Assembly (NCBI GenBank): GCA_041776485.1
Contig: JBHBQE010000003.1
Coordinates: forward strand, 1 to 22,953
DNA: 22,953 nucleotides
Reading direction: 5' to 3'
Source: JBHBQE01 sp041776485
GTDB lineage: Bacteria > Bacillota > Clostridia > Lachnospirales > Lachnospiraceae
A program made the translations under genes and the position numbers. Every line of letters begins with the position of its first letter. Position 1 is the stretch's first letter. A model generated the notes under the pieces. It was not told the origin of the DNA. It did no database searches and saw only the letters and a program-made list of their open reading frames with translations. Positions 1 through 7,063 of the stretch are shown here, in pieces.

Positions 1-4
1 AATG

Positions 5-1657
5 TTAAGGATCAAAGCATAGTGCCAATTTCCATGGGTTCTGCTGTATTAAATCAAGGTATTTATACTGATATACATTAGCAAGACGATGGGAAATCAT
101 AATAATCGTTCTGTTTCCTGCCATGCGACGAATCTCACTCAAAATTGCCTCTTCGCTCTCTATGTCGATATTACTTGTAGCCTCATCAAAGATATAGATG
201 GGAGTATCGTGCAGAATTGCCCTTGCAAGGGCAAGGCGCTGTCTTTGTCCACCCGACAGATTGGAGGCATTTTCCAGAAGCTGCGTATCCAGCCCATCCT
301 GCTCACGAAAGAAAGAATCGAGTTGACAATCATGAAGCACCTGCCATATATGCTCTTCCTCCGGCTCCCGCATTGCCAGCGCCAGATTTTCGCGTACCGT
401 TCCTTTAAAAAACACGCTGCCGAAACCGATGTATGTTATAGTGTCCATCAGGCTTTTTTCCGATACGGTATCCAGCAGTTTCCCATCTATCCGTATCTCA
501 CCGAAATTCGGAAACTTTCTTCCCATTAAAAGATGAGCAATCGTTGACTTGCCACTGCCGGACTTTCCTATAATTCCAATAAATCCCCGTTCCGGAATAT
601 CCATATCAATGCCACGCAATACCTCCCGCTCCCCGTCATAGGAAAAGGACACGTTTTTGAGGGAAATATCCCCGCCAGATACGGTTTCGGTCCGCTGCTT
701 AGGTTCTTCTTCGCCTAAGAACTTAAAAATCTTGTCGCTGGCAGCCATACCGTTCATAGCTATATGAAAGTAACTGCCAAGTCTTCTCATAGGCAGGAAA
801 AAGTCCGCCGACAGCAGAATCATAAAAACACAGCTTTCAAGGGAAATATCCCCGCCGATGAACGCTTTCGCTGCAAGGATAATTCCCAGCGCCGCCCCGC
901 CATATGCCACAAAGTCCATGATAATAATAGAGTTTAGCTGCATTGCCAGCACTGCCATTGTCACCTTGCGAAAGTGCTCCGACTCAGCGTTCATCTGCTC
1001 GTTTTTCCATTCATCCGCTTGATAAGTTTTAAGTGTCGTCATGCCCTGCAGATTTTCGAGAAATGTGCTGCCAAGCTGTGTATACTGCCCCCAGTATTTG
1101 CTAAAGAGCTTCTTCGCAATCTTTTGAACAATCATTATGGCTCCCGGAATCAGCGGCACACAAATCAACAGTACCGCACCTACCCACCAGCTGCCTCGAA
1201 GTCCAAACAGAAAAAAGAGCGTAATTGGCGCCAAAAATGCATAGAAAAACTGCGGAACATACAGCCCGAAATAGCTCTCAAGCTGCTCCACACCCTCTAC
1301 GCTCTCCTGCACCAGTTCTGCAGTGCTCACCTTATCCCGCCAGCTTCCTCCGAGTGCAATAAGCTTCCTGTATATCTTCTCTCGCAGAGTCTTTTTGACA
1401 CTGCGGGATGCAAGATAACTCATTCTCGTTGCCAGCTTCGTCAAAAAAAACCGTGCGGCGATGACACACAGAATAATAAGCGCAGGAATAATAAGCTCCC
1501 GTATTGCCCAGGATTTCAGATATATTTTCTGAACCGCGCTTACAATCATATAAATCATCGCCGCATTCAGCAAAAGCTCCGCCCACTGGAAGATTATATT
1601 TCTGACGATATATCGTTTACTTTCCGGGCATATCCCCATTAACCGTTTATCAAACAT
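5..1657 (-). CDS. ABC exporter half-transporter (permease-ATPase, CydC-like), C-terminus probably disrupted
   Basis: The 550-residue protein has an N-terminal exporter membrane domain (about residues 15-300, hydrophobic helices) fused to an ATPase domain. Walker A GKSGSGKST lies near residue 365, followed by signature LSGGQRQRLALARA, Walker B IYIFDEATSNID and H-loop MISHRLANVY. It would work in the cytoplasmic membrane, probably with a partner half-transporter encoded just outside the window. After the H-loop the expected tail (usually about 30 more residues with a GTHxxL motif) is missing and the frame stops at 5-7. The neighbouring frame carries a tail-like THGNWHYALILN, which suggests a frameshift or small deletions. 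G+C is higher than in the rest of the window, and a Cro/C1 regulator gene lies 66 bases upstream, so the pair may be acquired. The ribosome binding site is weak (GGA about 8 bases before ATG). The substrate cannot be told. Confidence 0.85.
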   Translation of the reverse strand: MFDKRLMGICPESKRYIVRNIIFQWAELLLNAAMIYMIVSAVQKIYLKSWAIRELIIPALIILCVIAARFFLTKLATRMSYLASRSVKKTLREKIYRKLIALGGSWRDKVSTAELVQESVEGVEQLESYFGLYVPQFFYAFLAPITLFFLFGLRGSWWVGAVLLICVPLIPGAIMIVQKIAKKLFSKYWGQYTQLGSTFLENLQGMTTLKTYQADEWKNEQMNAESEHFRKVTMAVLAMQLNSIIIMDFVAYGGAALGIILAAKAFIGGDISLESCVFMILLSADFFLPMRRLGSYFHIAMNGMAASDKIFKFLGEEEPKQRTETVSGGDISLKNVSFSYDGEREVLRGIDMDIPERGFIGIIGKSGSGKSTIAHLLMGRKFPNFGEIRIDGKLLDTVSEKSLMDTITYIGFGSVFFKGTVRENLALAMREPEEEHIWQVLHDCQLDSFFREQDGLDTQLLENASNLSGGQRQRLALARAILHDTPIYIFDEATSNIDIESEEAILSEIRRMAGNRTIIMISHRLANVYQYKYLDLIQQNPWKLALCFDP

Positions 1658-1723
1658 ATTTACTGTCCATTATTTCCTTCCTGCTCTTTTACTTCTTTAC
1701 AAGCTCCTGCATATATTGGTATT

Positions 1724-1954
1724 TCACTTTAAAGAAGTATTCATAAGTTTTGTATCATCTATATATTCCATGATATCACCGAAGCTACAGCCCAGGACAT
1801 GGCATATCCTTCCTAAGACTGCAAGATTTACCGCCTCATCACGTCTAAGCTTTGTCATAGTATTAGGAGCAATCTCAGCTGTTTTTCTAAGGTCAGCAAT
1901 GCTCATTTTTTCATCAATCAGCAGCTTCCATAATCTGTTGTAAGAAACTCCCAT
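1724..1954 (-). CDS. Small Cro/C1-type helix-turn-helix regulator
   Basis: This 76-residue protein is almost entirely one XRE/Cro-C1 DNA-binding domain. It shows the usual pattern: LWKLLIDEKMSIADLRKTA, then the recognition region APNTMTKLRRDEAVN, then LAVLGRICHVLGCSFGDIMEY. Short single-domain forms like this are common beside transporter and mobile genes in Clostridia. It sits just upstream of the ABC exporter gene on the same strand (gap 66 bases), so it may regulate that gene and itself; this is inference from position. It has its own promoter at 1998-2026. The ribosome binding site is poor (an A/G-rich run, AGAGAG, before ATG). No effector domain is present, so any signal must act through the DNA-binding domain or a partner. 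Confidence 0.85.
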   Translation of the reverse strand: MGVSYNRLWKLLIDEKMSIADLRKTAEIAPNTMTKLRRDEAVNLAVLGRICHVLGCSFGDIMEYIDDTKLMNTSLK

Positions 1955-1997
1955 TTTTCTCTCTTTCTAATTCGTTTTTTGTTATCTATTGCTAACT

Positions 1998-2026
1998 ATT
2001 GTATCGCCCGTCATCAGAAAAATCAA
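1998..2026 (-). promoter_or_regulatory. Sigma-A type promoter of the XRE gene
   Basis: On the minus strand TTGATT (2026-2021), a 17-base spacer, and TACAAT (2003-1998) precede the regulator start at 1954 by about 40 bases. Upstream of it, TTGTCA (2066-2071) and TGACAA (2088-2093) form a 6-bp inverted repeat that could be an operator, but it is short. Apart from these and the terminator at 2136-2179 nothing else is visible in the 308-base gap 1955-2262. Confidence 0.6.
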
Positions 2027-2135
2027 GAGATTTTCGCATGTTTCTGCGATAATGTGAATATTTTATTGTCACTTTTCCCGCTGCTGCTGACAAAATCGGA
2101 AGCGGCATTATCAATATCCGCCCAATTTTAGACAC

Positions 2136-2179
2136 ATAAAAAGAGCTTTCAAAGAATCCATATCCTCCGAAAGCCCTTT
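2136..2179 (-). terminator. Rho-independent terminator of the chemoreceptor gene
   Basis: Read on the minus strand, AAAGGGCTTTC (2179-2169) pairs with GAAAGCTCTTT (2150-2140) with a single G-U wobble across an 18-base loop. The T-rich tail ends the structure at 2142-2138. It lies about 85 bases after the stop codon of the MCP gene. Confidence 0.8.
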
Positions 2180-2262
2180 ATTTCAATCCATTTTCATACC
2201 CCAAAAACTGTATTTATCGGTATCTATTTGGGCTTTACTCAAGCTCTAAATAGCTAAGCCTT

Positions 2263-4308
2263 CTACAGCTTAAACTTAGATACCTCATTAACAAGTCTTT
2301 CTGCTATATCTGAGAGAGAATTGGATCTGTCAAGAAGGGTATTAATCATATCCACCTGCTGGTTGGTATTGGAAAATATCTGCTCGGTACTTGCTGCATT
2401 TTCCTGTGAAAGGGCAGAAAGATTAGTAAATACATCAAGAATTTGAGTTTTCTTATTTTTAAGGGTATCCTGTCCGTTTTTAACATCATCATTAGCCTCA
2501 GTGGAATGGGCAACCTCTGTTTGGATACCTTCAAAGTTTTCCTTTGTATCCAGTACGCTTCTTTCCTGCTCTTCTAAAATCTTATTGGTTTCAGCCATAA
2601 TTTCAACTGCTGCCTGAGCATTTTGAATAAGCTCAATAACTATGGCATTTATTTCCTCTGTGGTCTTTCCTGACTGCTCAGCAAGTTTACCTATTTCCTC
2701 AGCCACGATTGCAAAACCTCTACCTGCCTCTCCTGCCCTTGCAGCTTCAATGGATGCATTAAGGGAAAGTAGGTTTGTTTCCTCAGCAATGCTTGATATC
2801 ATAAGGCTTGCCTTTTCAATCTTTTCAGAGCTTTCCTTGGTTCTCTCAATAATCTCTGTAACCTTTTGCCCCAATGAATTACTCTTGGAATTAAAGTCTA
2901 CAAGCTTGTCCAATATATCCGAACCGTTCTGCATGGTTCCTGCAATTCTAATATTTGCATTATCCACATCAATAATAAGATTGTCATTGTGGTCAATAAT
3001 ATCTGAAAGCTCAAGCATGGAAGAAGAACCGTTTTGAATATTTTCCGCATGATGGTTGGAAGCGCTGGATAATGACTCTATAGAGTTTAAGATATCCTTT
3101 GAGGTTGCCATTACTGCATTTGATTCATCTTTAAGCTCTGTGGAAGCTAAAAATATTTCCTCAGTAACCTGATTAATCCCGTTTATTACAACACGGAAAT
3201 TACCAATTGTGCTGTTAAGGGACTCCTCCATTCGCCCCAATTCATCCTTTCTGGGGCGAAGCCTTAGACTCTCGTCCTCAGTTAAATTAAATTCTGCCAA
3301 ACGCTTAAGCCTTAAATCAAGCATTTTAATTGGAAGCACAACATTCCTGCGTATATTTATAAGCATGAATACACTGATTAAAACAATTGCCAATATTCCA
3401 CCCAGTATAAATATTTTAAGAATCAACTGAACTGAAGATAGAATATCTACATTATCAACATTAATTAAAATTTTCCACTGAGTCTCCGGAAGCGTATCAT
3501 AGAAAAGCGTGTATGACTTTTTATTGGACTTGTACTCTGCAGAACCGGGTTTATCAGAACTAATGGATGAAAGTATTGCCTTTGATAAAGCAGAACCGTC
3601 AGAGCTTGCATTAGTAAGTAAAAGTCCATCCCCTACCCCTGCTAAATACATTCCATCACCAGATACAAGTATTGCATTGGAATTATATCCGGAATCTAGA
3701 TTATTTGTTAAATCCTGAATAGAGGTTATATCCACATCAATGGTTATACACCCGTTAAGTGAACCGTCTTTTTTATAAATCGGATAGGCTATTGTTGTCA
3801 TTACAATATTGGCAACAGTATCCTCATACACAGATGTCCATCCGCCGTCCTTTGAGGAAGTTCCCACCTGATACCACTCACTTGTCCAAATATCAAAGTC
3901 ATTGGTTGTGTACTCATCACTTACAACCACCTTACCGTCGCTTTTGTAGCAATAGGGAGCGGTTTTATACATATCAGGAAAAGCATTGGGAACAAACCAG
4001 ATTCCACCGCCTGCACTCTCCTCATATATACCAACCATACTTGCCATAACAGCTTCATATTTTGCTAAATCAGTTTCTCCGTCCAATTCCTCAACAGCCT
4101 TTGCAAATGCTATTGCTAAAGCTCTTTCCTTTACCAAAAGTTCATTCATTTCCTGACTGGACTGTTTGGTATTTATCTGCATAATCTTTTTAATATTTTT
4201 AATCTCCATTTTAGAAATTGTAACAAAGCCTGCTGACAGCACCGATGTGATTACAATCGTAAGAACCAGTACAACAAGAAGTGTAATTTTAATAGAAATC
4301 TTTTTCAT
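2263..4308 (-). CDS. Methyl-accepting chemotaxis protein (dCache-HAMP-MCP)
   Basis: The 681-residue transmembrane chemoreceptor has an N-terminal membrane helix (about 8-30), an extracytoplasmic double-Cache-like sensor (about 35-290, with FDIWTSEWYQVG and GCITIDVDIT), a second helix (about 293-316), a HAMP linker (about 317-372) and a long signalling coiled coil. The conserved hairpin tip EAARAGEAGRGFAIVAEEI lies near residues 517-540. Such receptors bind small molecules such as amino acids or organic acids outside the cell and control CheA; the ligand cannot be told here. No other chemotaxis genes are in the window, so it is an orphan receptor gene. It has its own promoter (4389-4417), a leader with a G12 tract, and a terminator (2136-2179), so it is a single-gene unit. 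The start at 4308 is preceded by a GGGGGG ribosome binding site (4322-4317) at 8-base spacing. Confidence 0.95.
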   Translation of the reverse strand: MKKISIKITLLVVLVLTIVITSVLSAGFVTISKMEIKNIKKIMQINTKQSSQEMNELLVKERALAIAFAKAVEELDGETDLAKYEAVMASMVGIYEESAGGGIWFVPNAFPDMYKTAPYCYKSDGKVVVSDEYTTNDFDIWTSEWYQVGTSSKDGGWTSVYEDTVANIVMTTIAYPIYKKDGSLNGCITIDVDITSIQDLTNNLDSGYNSNAILVSGDGMYLAGVGDGLLLTNASSDGSALSKAILSSISSDKPGSAEYKSNKKSYTLFYDTLPETQWKILINVDNVDILSSVQLILKIFILGGILAIVLISVFMLINIRRNVVLPIKMLDLRLKRLAEFNLTEDESLRLRPRKDELGRMEESLNSTIGNFRVVINGINQVTEEIFLASTELKDESNAVMATSKDILNSIESLSSASNHHAENIQNGSSSMLELSDIIDHNDNLIIDVDNANIRIAGTMQNGSDILDKLVDFNSKSNSLGQKVTEIIERTKESSEKIEKASLMISSIAEETNLLSLNASIEAARAGEAGRGFAIVAEEIGKLAEQSGKTTEEINAIVIELIQNAQAAVEIMAETNKILEEQERSVLDTKENFEGIQTEVAHSTEANDDVKNGQDTLKNKKTQILDVFTNLSALSQENAASTEQIFSNTNQQVDMINTLLDRSNSLSDIAERLVNEVSKFKL

Positions 4309-4337
4309 AATTATATCCCCCCATATATAAAAAGGCT

Positions 4338-4374
4338 GTACCCCCCCCCCCCGAGAAAATTGGGGTGAGGGTAC
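4338..4374 (-). promoter_or_regulatory. Leader stem-loop containing a G12 homopolymer, attenuator-like
   Basis: In the MCP leader (minus strand) the arm GTACCCTCACCCC (4374-4362) can pair with the 3' end of a run of twelve G plus TAC (4352-4338). The outer GTACCC/GGGTAC part is perfect, with one mismatch and one wobble further in. After AGCC comes TTTTT (4333-4329), then the GGGGGG ribosome binding site (4322-4317). The C-rich arm could also bind that ribosome binding site. Homopolymeric G runs of this length slip during replication, so tract length may vary. Confidence 0.5.
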
Positions 4375-4388
4375 TATGTACTAACCTG

Positions 4389-4417
4389 ACTATAAGGTTT
4401 ATTTTAGACTTTGTCAA
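4389..4417 (-). promoter_or_regulatory. Sigma-A promoter of the chemoreceptor gene
   Basis: Minus strand TTGACA (4417-4412), exactly 17 bases, then TATAGT (4394-4389). Transcription would start near 4382, giving a leader of about 74 bases that contains the G12 tract and its stem-loop. Confidence 0.75.
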
Positions 4418-4500
4418 ATACAACTTTTATTAAAAAATTTATTTTTCTTTCATTATAACGAAAACCTTCCTCTCTTTTAGCTTCTTTAATGAAATCACTT

Positions 4501-5988
4501 CTAAAAGCAGCTTTTCATTATATCAGAATCCATTTTATCTTTTGAAGTAATGCTTCCCACAACAAAGTAAATTATTCCGCCAAACAGCAAGCCCCATACT
4601 ACAGCGTTTATCCCCCACAAAGATACCTTATAATAGCAGAATATATATACAAGTACTGCACCTATAGAGGAAGCAATCGCCGCCTCCTTTGTTCCCTTTT
4701 TGTAGAACAGCCCGCCAATGAGAGGCCAAAAGAAGCTGCATTCCATTCCGCCCATTGCAAACAGATTAAGGAAAAATATAATATCCGGAGGATTTAATGT
4801 AAATAATATAGTTATAATTCCAATTGTAAAGGTAACTGCAATGGATATTGCGGAAGAATTTTTATTGTATTTTTCTAATTTTATACTGTCCTCTTTAATT
4901 ACATATGATTTCCATAAATCTCTTACAATTGTAGCTGAAGCTAAAATTAAAAGGGATGATACCGTTGACATTACCGCTGCCATTGGAGCTGCCAGAAAGA
5001 TACCTGCAATGCCAACGGGCATTATGCTTTGCACGATAGATGGAATAAAATAATCAGAGGTTGGCAAATTGTTACTATCCACCAATGCACCTGCCCAGGT
5101 TCCCGCTAAATGCATTCCAACGATTACAAAGGAGCAAACAATACAGCCGATTAGCATTGCTCTATGGAGACTTTTTGTATCCTTAAAGCCCATGGCTCTC
5201 ACTCCTGTCTGAGGAAGCCCAAGGGTTCCAAATCCCACCAGTACCCAAAAGGAAAGCAGAGTTCCAGGTGCATAAATTCCTGTTAAATTATCATACACAC
5301 CCGGTAAATTTGTCCTAAGTCCTGCATCAATTCCCTCTATGCCATTTCCTGCACGGAGTACAAAAAACAACATTAAAAATGTACCTATACACATTATAAT
5401 ACCCTGTATTGTATCGGTAATTACCACGGCATTAAAACCACCAATGGCAGTATAAAGGATTACCACAACTGCAAAGCAAAGCAAAGAGCTTGTATAATTT
5501 AAGCCGGTGATTGACTCTATCAGGGTAGCTCCACCTGTAAATTGCGACACCATTTGTGCTATAAAGAATGCCACCATAAGCAAACTTGTTACTATAACCA
5601 AAACATCACTTTTATATCTTGCCTTCAGATATCCCACTATAGTAACAGTTCCTGTACGCCTTGATATTAATGCCAGCTTATTGCCAAGTACTCCCAGAGT
5701 TAAAAATGTTACAGGAATTTGTACCGCTGCAATCCATGCTTGGGCATAACCGTAGGTCATTCCTGCCGCTCCGGGGCCGGATACAAAGGAGCTTACCGAA
5801 GTATAGGTTGCCATTGTAGTCATGGCAAGGACTAAACCGTTCATTCCCCTGGATCCGATAAAATACTTGCTTTCCTTACTTTCATTGGATTTTTTATCCC
5901 TTATATATCCGTAAACAATTCCGATTACAATATTTAAGACAAAATAGCATATCATTATAGACAGCATTATTATTTGATTCTTAGACAT
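4501..5988 (-). CDS. panF: Sodium/pantothenate symporter (SSS family)
   Basis: The 495-residue protein has the length and about 13 hydrophobic segments expected of a sodium:solute symporter. Family features include SKYFIGSRGMNG after the first helix, TTMATYTSVSSFVSGPGAAG in the second (the sodium-binding region of the fold), and ALYTAIGGFNAVVITDTIQG-like sequence in the middle. PanF imports pantothenate, the precursor of coenzyme A, with sodium. The PanF assignment rather than a general SSS protein rests mainly on the gene directly upstream, which encodes a YhdT-type protein, the usual PanF companion. Its ATG shares one base with the yhdT stop codon (TAATG), so translation is coupled. No clear terminator follows it. 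The CoA theme recurs in coaE further along and in CoA-using PFOR next door, but the genes are not one operon. Confidence 0.8.
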   Translation of the reverse strand: MSKNQIIMLSIMICYFVLNIVIGIVYGYIRDKKSNESKESKYFIGSRGMNGLVLAMTTMATYTSVSSFVSGPGAAGMTYGYAQAWIAAVQIPVTFLTLGVLGNKLALISRRTGTVTIVGYLKARYKSDVLVIVTSLLMVAFFIAQMVSQFTGGATLIESITGLNYTSSLLCFAVVVILYTAIGGFNAVVITDTIQGIIMCIGTFLMLFFVLRAGNGIEGIDAGLRTNLPGVYDNLTGIYAPGTLLSFWVLVGFGTLGLPQTGVRAMGFKDTKSLHRAMLIGCIVCSFVIVGMHLAGTWAGALVDSNNLPTSDYFIPSIVQSIMPVGIAGIFLAAPMAAVMSTVSSLLILASATIVRDLWKSYVIKEDSIKLEKYNKNSSAISIAVTFTIGIITILFTLNPPDIIFFLNLFAMGGMECSFFWPLIGGLFYKKGTKEAAIASSIGAVLVYIFCYYKVSLWGINAVVWGLLFGGIIYFVVGSITSKDKMDSDIMKSCF

Positions 5989-6248
5989 TACCTGCTCTCC
6001 TCATCATCATATTCAAAATCAATGAATACAAATTTTAATAATATGATTACCCCCACAACAGCAATCACTATAGTCCCAAATACACTTACTGAAAACCATG
6101 CCGGCATTCCCAGAAAATATTTGCCGCTTCCATTTAAGGAAAAGGCGGTTATAATATGCCATAGTGCACAAACCAGTACCACTAAAAGGGTTGCCTTGAT
6201 TTCCTTTACACATTGTTTATGCTTTTCTTCTCTTGTTAATTTTTGCAT
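5988..6248 (-). CDS. yhdT: YhdT-family small membrane protein, PanF companion (DUF997)
   Basis: The 86-residue protein has a charged N-terminus (TREEKHKQCVKEIKAT) followed by two hydrophobic helices (about 18-38 and 51-76) and an acidic tail. It matches the DUF997/YhdT pattern, which includes ALWHIITAF and the G(K)YFLGMPAWF stretch before the second helix. In many bacteria, including E. coli, this gene lies directly before panF; its exact role is not established and an accessory or assembly role for the symporter is inferred. AAGGA lies 7 bases before the start. The stop overlaps the panF start by one base. A terminator for the gene before it sits at 6289-6331, so this two-gene unit is likely to start its own transcript; a possible -10 lies in the T/A-rich 6255-6285 stretch. 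Confidence 0.85.
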   Translation of the reverse strand: MQKLTREEKHKQCVKEIKATLLVVLVCALWHIITAFSLNGSGKYFLGMPAWFSVSVFGTIVIAVVGVIILLKFVFIDFEYDDEESR

Positions 6249-6288
6249 ACTCCATCCTTAATTTACTTATATTAATATAAATATTCAT

Positions 6289-6331
6289 AAAAATACCATG
6301 CTACAAATTCTGCACAGTTTATAGCATGGTA
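6289..6331 (-). terminator. Rho-independent terminator after the coiled-coil membrane gene
   Basis: Perfect 10-bp inverted repeat on the minus strand: TACCATGCTA (6331-6322) and TAGCATGGTA (6303-6294) with an 18-base loop. TTTTT (6293-6289) follows directly. It separates the 198-residue protein gene from yhdT-panF. Confidence 0.85.
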
Positions 6332-6359
6332 AAATCACAGCATTGTAGTATAGTGGAAC

Positions 6360-6956
6360 TTAAATCATTCCAAGACTTACCAGCACCACAAAGATCAGCA
6401 GTAATGTATTAATACAGGTTAATACCAGTGCAACTATCAGCGGGGGTTTATTTGCCTTTTGAATATTATTCAGCAGTATCTTAAGCCTGTCTATATCATA
6501 ATCTTCCTTGATAAAATCATATACATTGCGATATAGTCTGACATTTTCTGTATGAATCTTTTCCATTACAGGCTCTTTGGCTTCATCTAAAGCATTGTTA
6601 ATGGAAGTATCTACTCTGTTTGCAAGTATATCAAACTGGTTTTTCATGTCCTCTAATACAGAATTAAGCACTTCCTGCTTTTTAGATAATTCCTCCTGAA
6701 GTTTGGTATTTTTACTTTCCTTTTGTCTGACTTCCTCTTCTAATCCAATTACCCTGTCCTGTCTGTCATTGATAAGAGCTTGAAGAGTTTCAGCTTTTTT
6801 CCTAAACTCATCTATTTGAATCAGCAGAGTGTCCTCCTCTATAACCTTTGTAATCGGCAAGACTAAATCACCACTATTATCTGAATCTTCTCCTGCAACC
6901 GGATTTTCCTCTAATTCTGAATTGATATCTGCCTGTGTGTTTGAAAAAAGTTTCAT
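6360..6956 (-). CDS. Tail-anchored coiled-coil protein of unknown function
   Basis: I do not recognise this 198-residue protein. The N-terminus (1-40) is acidic and probably unstructured. Residues about 45-125 are rich in E, K, Q and L in a heptad-like pattern (AETLQALINDRQDRVIGLEE), indicating a coiled coil. A short helical module follows (YRNVYDFIKEDYDIDRLKILL). Residues about 172-196 form one hydrophobic helix ending two residues before the stop, so the protein is probably anchored by its tail with most of it in the cytoplasm. The start at 6956 is chosen because AGGAG lies 7 bases upstream (6968-6964). A longer frame starting at 7028 lacks a ribosome binding site and would begin upstream of the predicted transcript start. 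It has a candidate promoter (7027-7056) and a strong terminator, so it is probably transcribed alone after nifJ. Confidence 0.8.
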   Translation of the reverse strand: MKLFSNTQADINSELEENPVAGEDSDNSGDLVLPITKVIEEDTLLIQIDEFRKKAETLQALINDRQDRVIGLEEEVRQKESKNTKLQEELSKKQEVLNSVLEDMKNQFDILANRVDTSINNALDEAKEPVMEKIHTENVRLYRNVYDFIKEDYDIDRLKILLNNIQKANKPPLIVALVLTCINTLLLIFVVLVSLGMI

Positions 6957-7026
6957 AAAAATACTCCTGAATTCAAAGTTAATCTGACAATAATCCCATA
7001 TTATGAATATATACCAAGGGGCAATC

Positions 7027-7056
7027 ATTGTAACATAACCACCCCTTGATAATCAA
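7027..7056 (-). promoter_or_regulatory. Candidate promoter of the coiled-coil membrane gene
   Basis: Minus strand TTGATT (7056-7051), 18 bases, TACAAT (7032-7027), between the nifJ stop and the start at 6956. A 7-bp inverted repeat, CAAGGGG (7048-7042) and CCCCTTG (7021-7015), spans the spacer and start point and could be an operator. It has no U run, so it is not a terminator for nifJ. Confidence 0.4.
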
Positions 7057-7063
7057 TTAAAAT

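Noticed and set aside
89..1642. Plus-strand open frames opposite the ABC exporter (for example 974-1642)
   Set aside because: They are antisense shadows of a well-supported gene, have no ribosome binding site and show no domain-like sequence.
4341..4352. C12 run as a plain assembly artefact
   Set aside because: Cannot be excluded without reads, but the matching C-rich arm, promoter and downstream U run make it worth reporting as a candidate switch.
4435..4495. TTCATTA/TAATGAA inverted repeat after panF as a terminator
   Set aside because: Seven A/T-rich pairs with a loop of about 31 bases; not a convincing terminator.
6957..7028. Upstream extension of the coiled-coil gene to 7028
   Set aside because: No ribosome binding site at 7028, the added residues look non-coding, and AGGAG sits correctly before 6956.
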